From: Streptomyces katrae
Lineage (GTDB): Bacteria; Actinomycetota; Actinomycetes; Streptomycetales; Streptomycetaceae
Assembly: GCF_000966975.1 (NCBI RefSeq)
Contig: NZ_JZWV01000627.1
Coordinates: 1-12,411, forward strand
Direction of reading: 5' to 3'
DNA length: 12,411 bases
Made by a program: the position numbers and the translations under genes. Shown here piece after piece: positions 11,880 through 12,411 of the stretch (positions within the stretch are counted from its first letter, which is position 1; every line of letters begins with the position of its first letter). Under the pieces are notes generated by a model that saw only the letters and a program-made list of their open reading frames with translations, searched no databases and was not told the origin of the DNA.

Positions 11880-12411
11880 ATGGCGACGGGCGGGACGATG
11901 GGTGCGGCGCGGGTCGAGGGGAACACCCTGCTGCTGGGCGACGGGGTACGTATCAGGTTCATCCGGACACTGCGCCTCCCCGAGTCGGGGACGCACGCGC
12001 TCCCGCCGGGGCTGGGGGAGTTCCCGCTGCGCCGGGTCGAGGACTATCCGGACACGGTCCCCGCGGAGCTGCGGGCCAAGGGCGGCGTGATGCTGCCGGT
12101 GTACCTGCGCGAGGCCATGTGGCTGGCCTTCGGCGGGTCGACGGAGCCGGCCGCCCTCCAGGTCGGCGTCGGCAAGGTGTGCGCCGTCTCGGGGAAGCCC
12201 TGGACCGGCCGGCTGGCCCGCGATCCGCAGAACTACGTGGTGCTGCCCCGCCAGCCCTGGCTCGACGGGATCAACTCGGGCGACGGAACGGTGCGCCAGT
12301 TCGTCGCCGTCCCGCTCGGCCTCGGTGCCACCGTCGAGGGGCAGGTCACCGGCGAGGAGACCACCGGCGGGGTGCAGCTCCAGGCGTTCCCCCTGGAGCC
12401 GGACGCCCTGG
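11880..12411 (+). CDS. Conserved protein of unknown function, 3' end cut off
   Basis: The ATG at 11880 (SD AAGGGGG, seven bases away) opens a frame with strong G/C third positions to the window end (177 codons, no stop). Visible stretches include VRIRFIRTLRLPESG, LPPGLGEFPLRRVEDYP, VMLPVYLREAMWLAFGG, VGVGKVCAVSGKPW, PQNYVVLPRQPWLDG, INSGDGTVRQFVAVPLG and TVEGQVTGEETTGGVQLQ. I recall the GKVCAVSGKPW...NYVVLPRQPWLDGINS segment as part of a widespread bacterial family without an assigned function. There is no signal peptide or membrane span in the visible part. An in-frame GTG at 11856 has no SD. It is divergent from the binding-protein gene. I cannot assign a function. Confidence 0.8.
   Translation, partial: MATGGTMGAARVEGNTLLLGDGVRIRFIRTLRLPESGTHALPPGLGEFPLRRVEDYPDTVPAELRAKGGVMLPVYLREAMWLAFGGSTEPAALQVGVGKVCAVSGKPWTGRLARDPQNYVVLPRQPWLDGINSGDGTVRQFVAVPLGLGATVEGQVTGEETTGGVQLQAFPLEPDAL

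Noticed and set aside
1..12411. CRISPR arrays, tRNA genes, insertion sequences or prophage genes
   Set aside because: No regularly spaced identical repeats with unique spacers, no tRNA-like cloverleaf with a CCA-side stem, and no transposase, integrase or phage motif were seen on either strand by eye.

Overview
The window is about three-quarters G+C. Its reading frames carry G/C in nearly every third codon position, signal peptides are alanine-rich, and there are actinobacterial hallmarks: an LAxTG-type sortase signal, SigE-family ECF sigma factor, MocR regulator and GluB-like lipoprotein. I read it as a Streptomyces or close relative chromosome. No tRNA, rRNA, transposase, integrase, phage gene or CRISPR array was seen, so it looks like ordinary chromosome with some accessory character.

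Layout. (1) 1-1362 (+): 3' part of a MocR/PdxR-type regulator (GntR HTH plus aminotransferase domain), cut by the window start. (2) 1535-3209 (+): a surface module made of a small sortase-anchored Pro/Ser/Thr-rich protein, an ECF sigma factor, and a translationally coupled single-pass membrane protein in the position of an anti-sigma factor. (3) 3217-4233 (-): a DUF2278 protein with a lamin-tail domain, tail to tail with the previous module. (4) 4358-6663: a MarR repressor (-) divergent from an MFS exporter plus a GlcG/HbpS-like protein (+). The gap between them holds a tandem 17-bp repeat overlapping a plausible promoter, the best operator in the window. (5) 6747-8372 (+): a GH20 lipoprotein whose ribosome-binding site is buried in a long inverted repeat. 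(6) 8545-9140 (+): a small lipoprotein broken by a frameshift at a run of eight C. (7) 9162-9986 (-): a secreted endonuclease I-family nuclease. (8) 10204-10770 (+): a DJ-1/PfpI-family protein, ended by a strong hairpin that can also serve the convergent neighbour. (9) 10847-11659 (-): a glutamate-type ABC substrate-binding lipoprotein without visible permease genes. Upstream it has 11-bp direct repeats resembling OmpR-family (PhoP-like) sites. (10) 11880-end (+): the start of a conserved protein of unknown function.

How the genes work together. Two units look like systems: the sigma/membrane protein/wall protein trio (a possible envelope-sensing circuit with a shared short peptide repeat) and the MarR/MFS/HbpS-like unit (ligand-induced export). 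The rest are mostly single genes for exported enzymes and uptake. I found no convincing wholly new system. The items most worth checking are the poly-C frameshift, the sigma-factor leader hairpin, the tandem MarR operator, the RBS-sequestering repeat before the GH20 gene, and the 11-bp repeats upstream of the binding protein.
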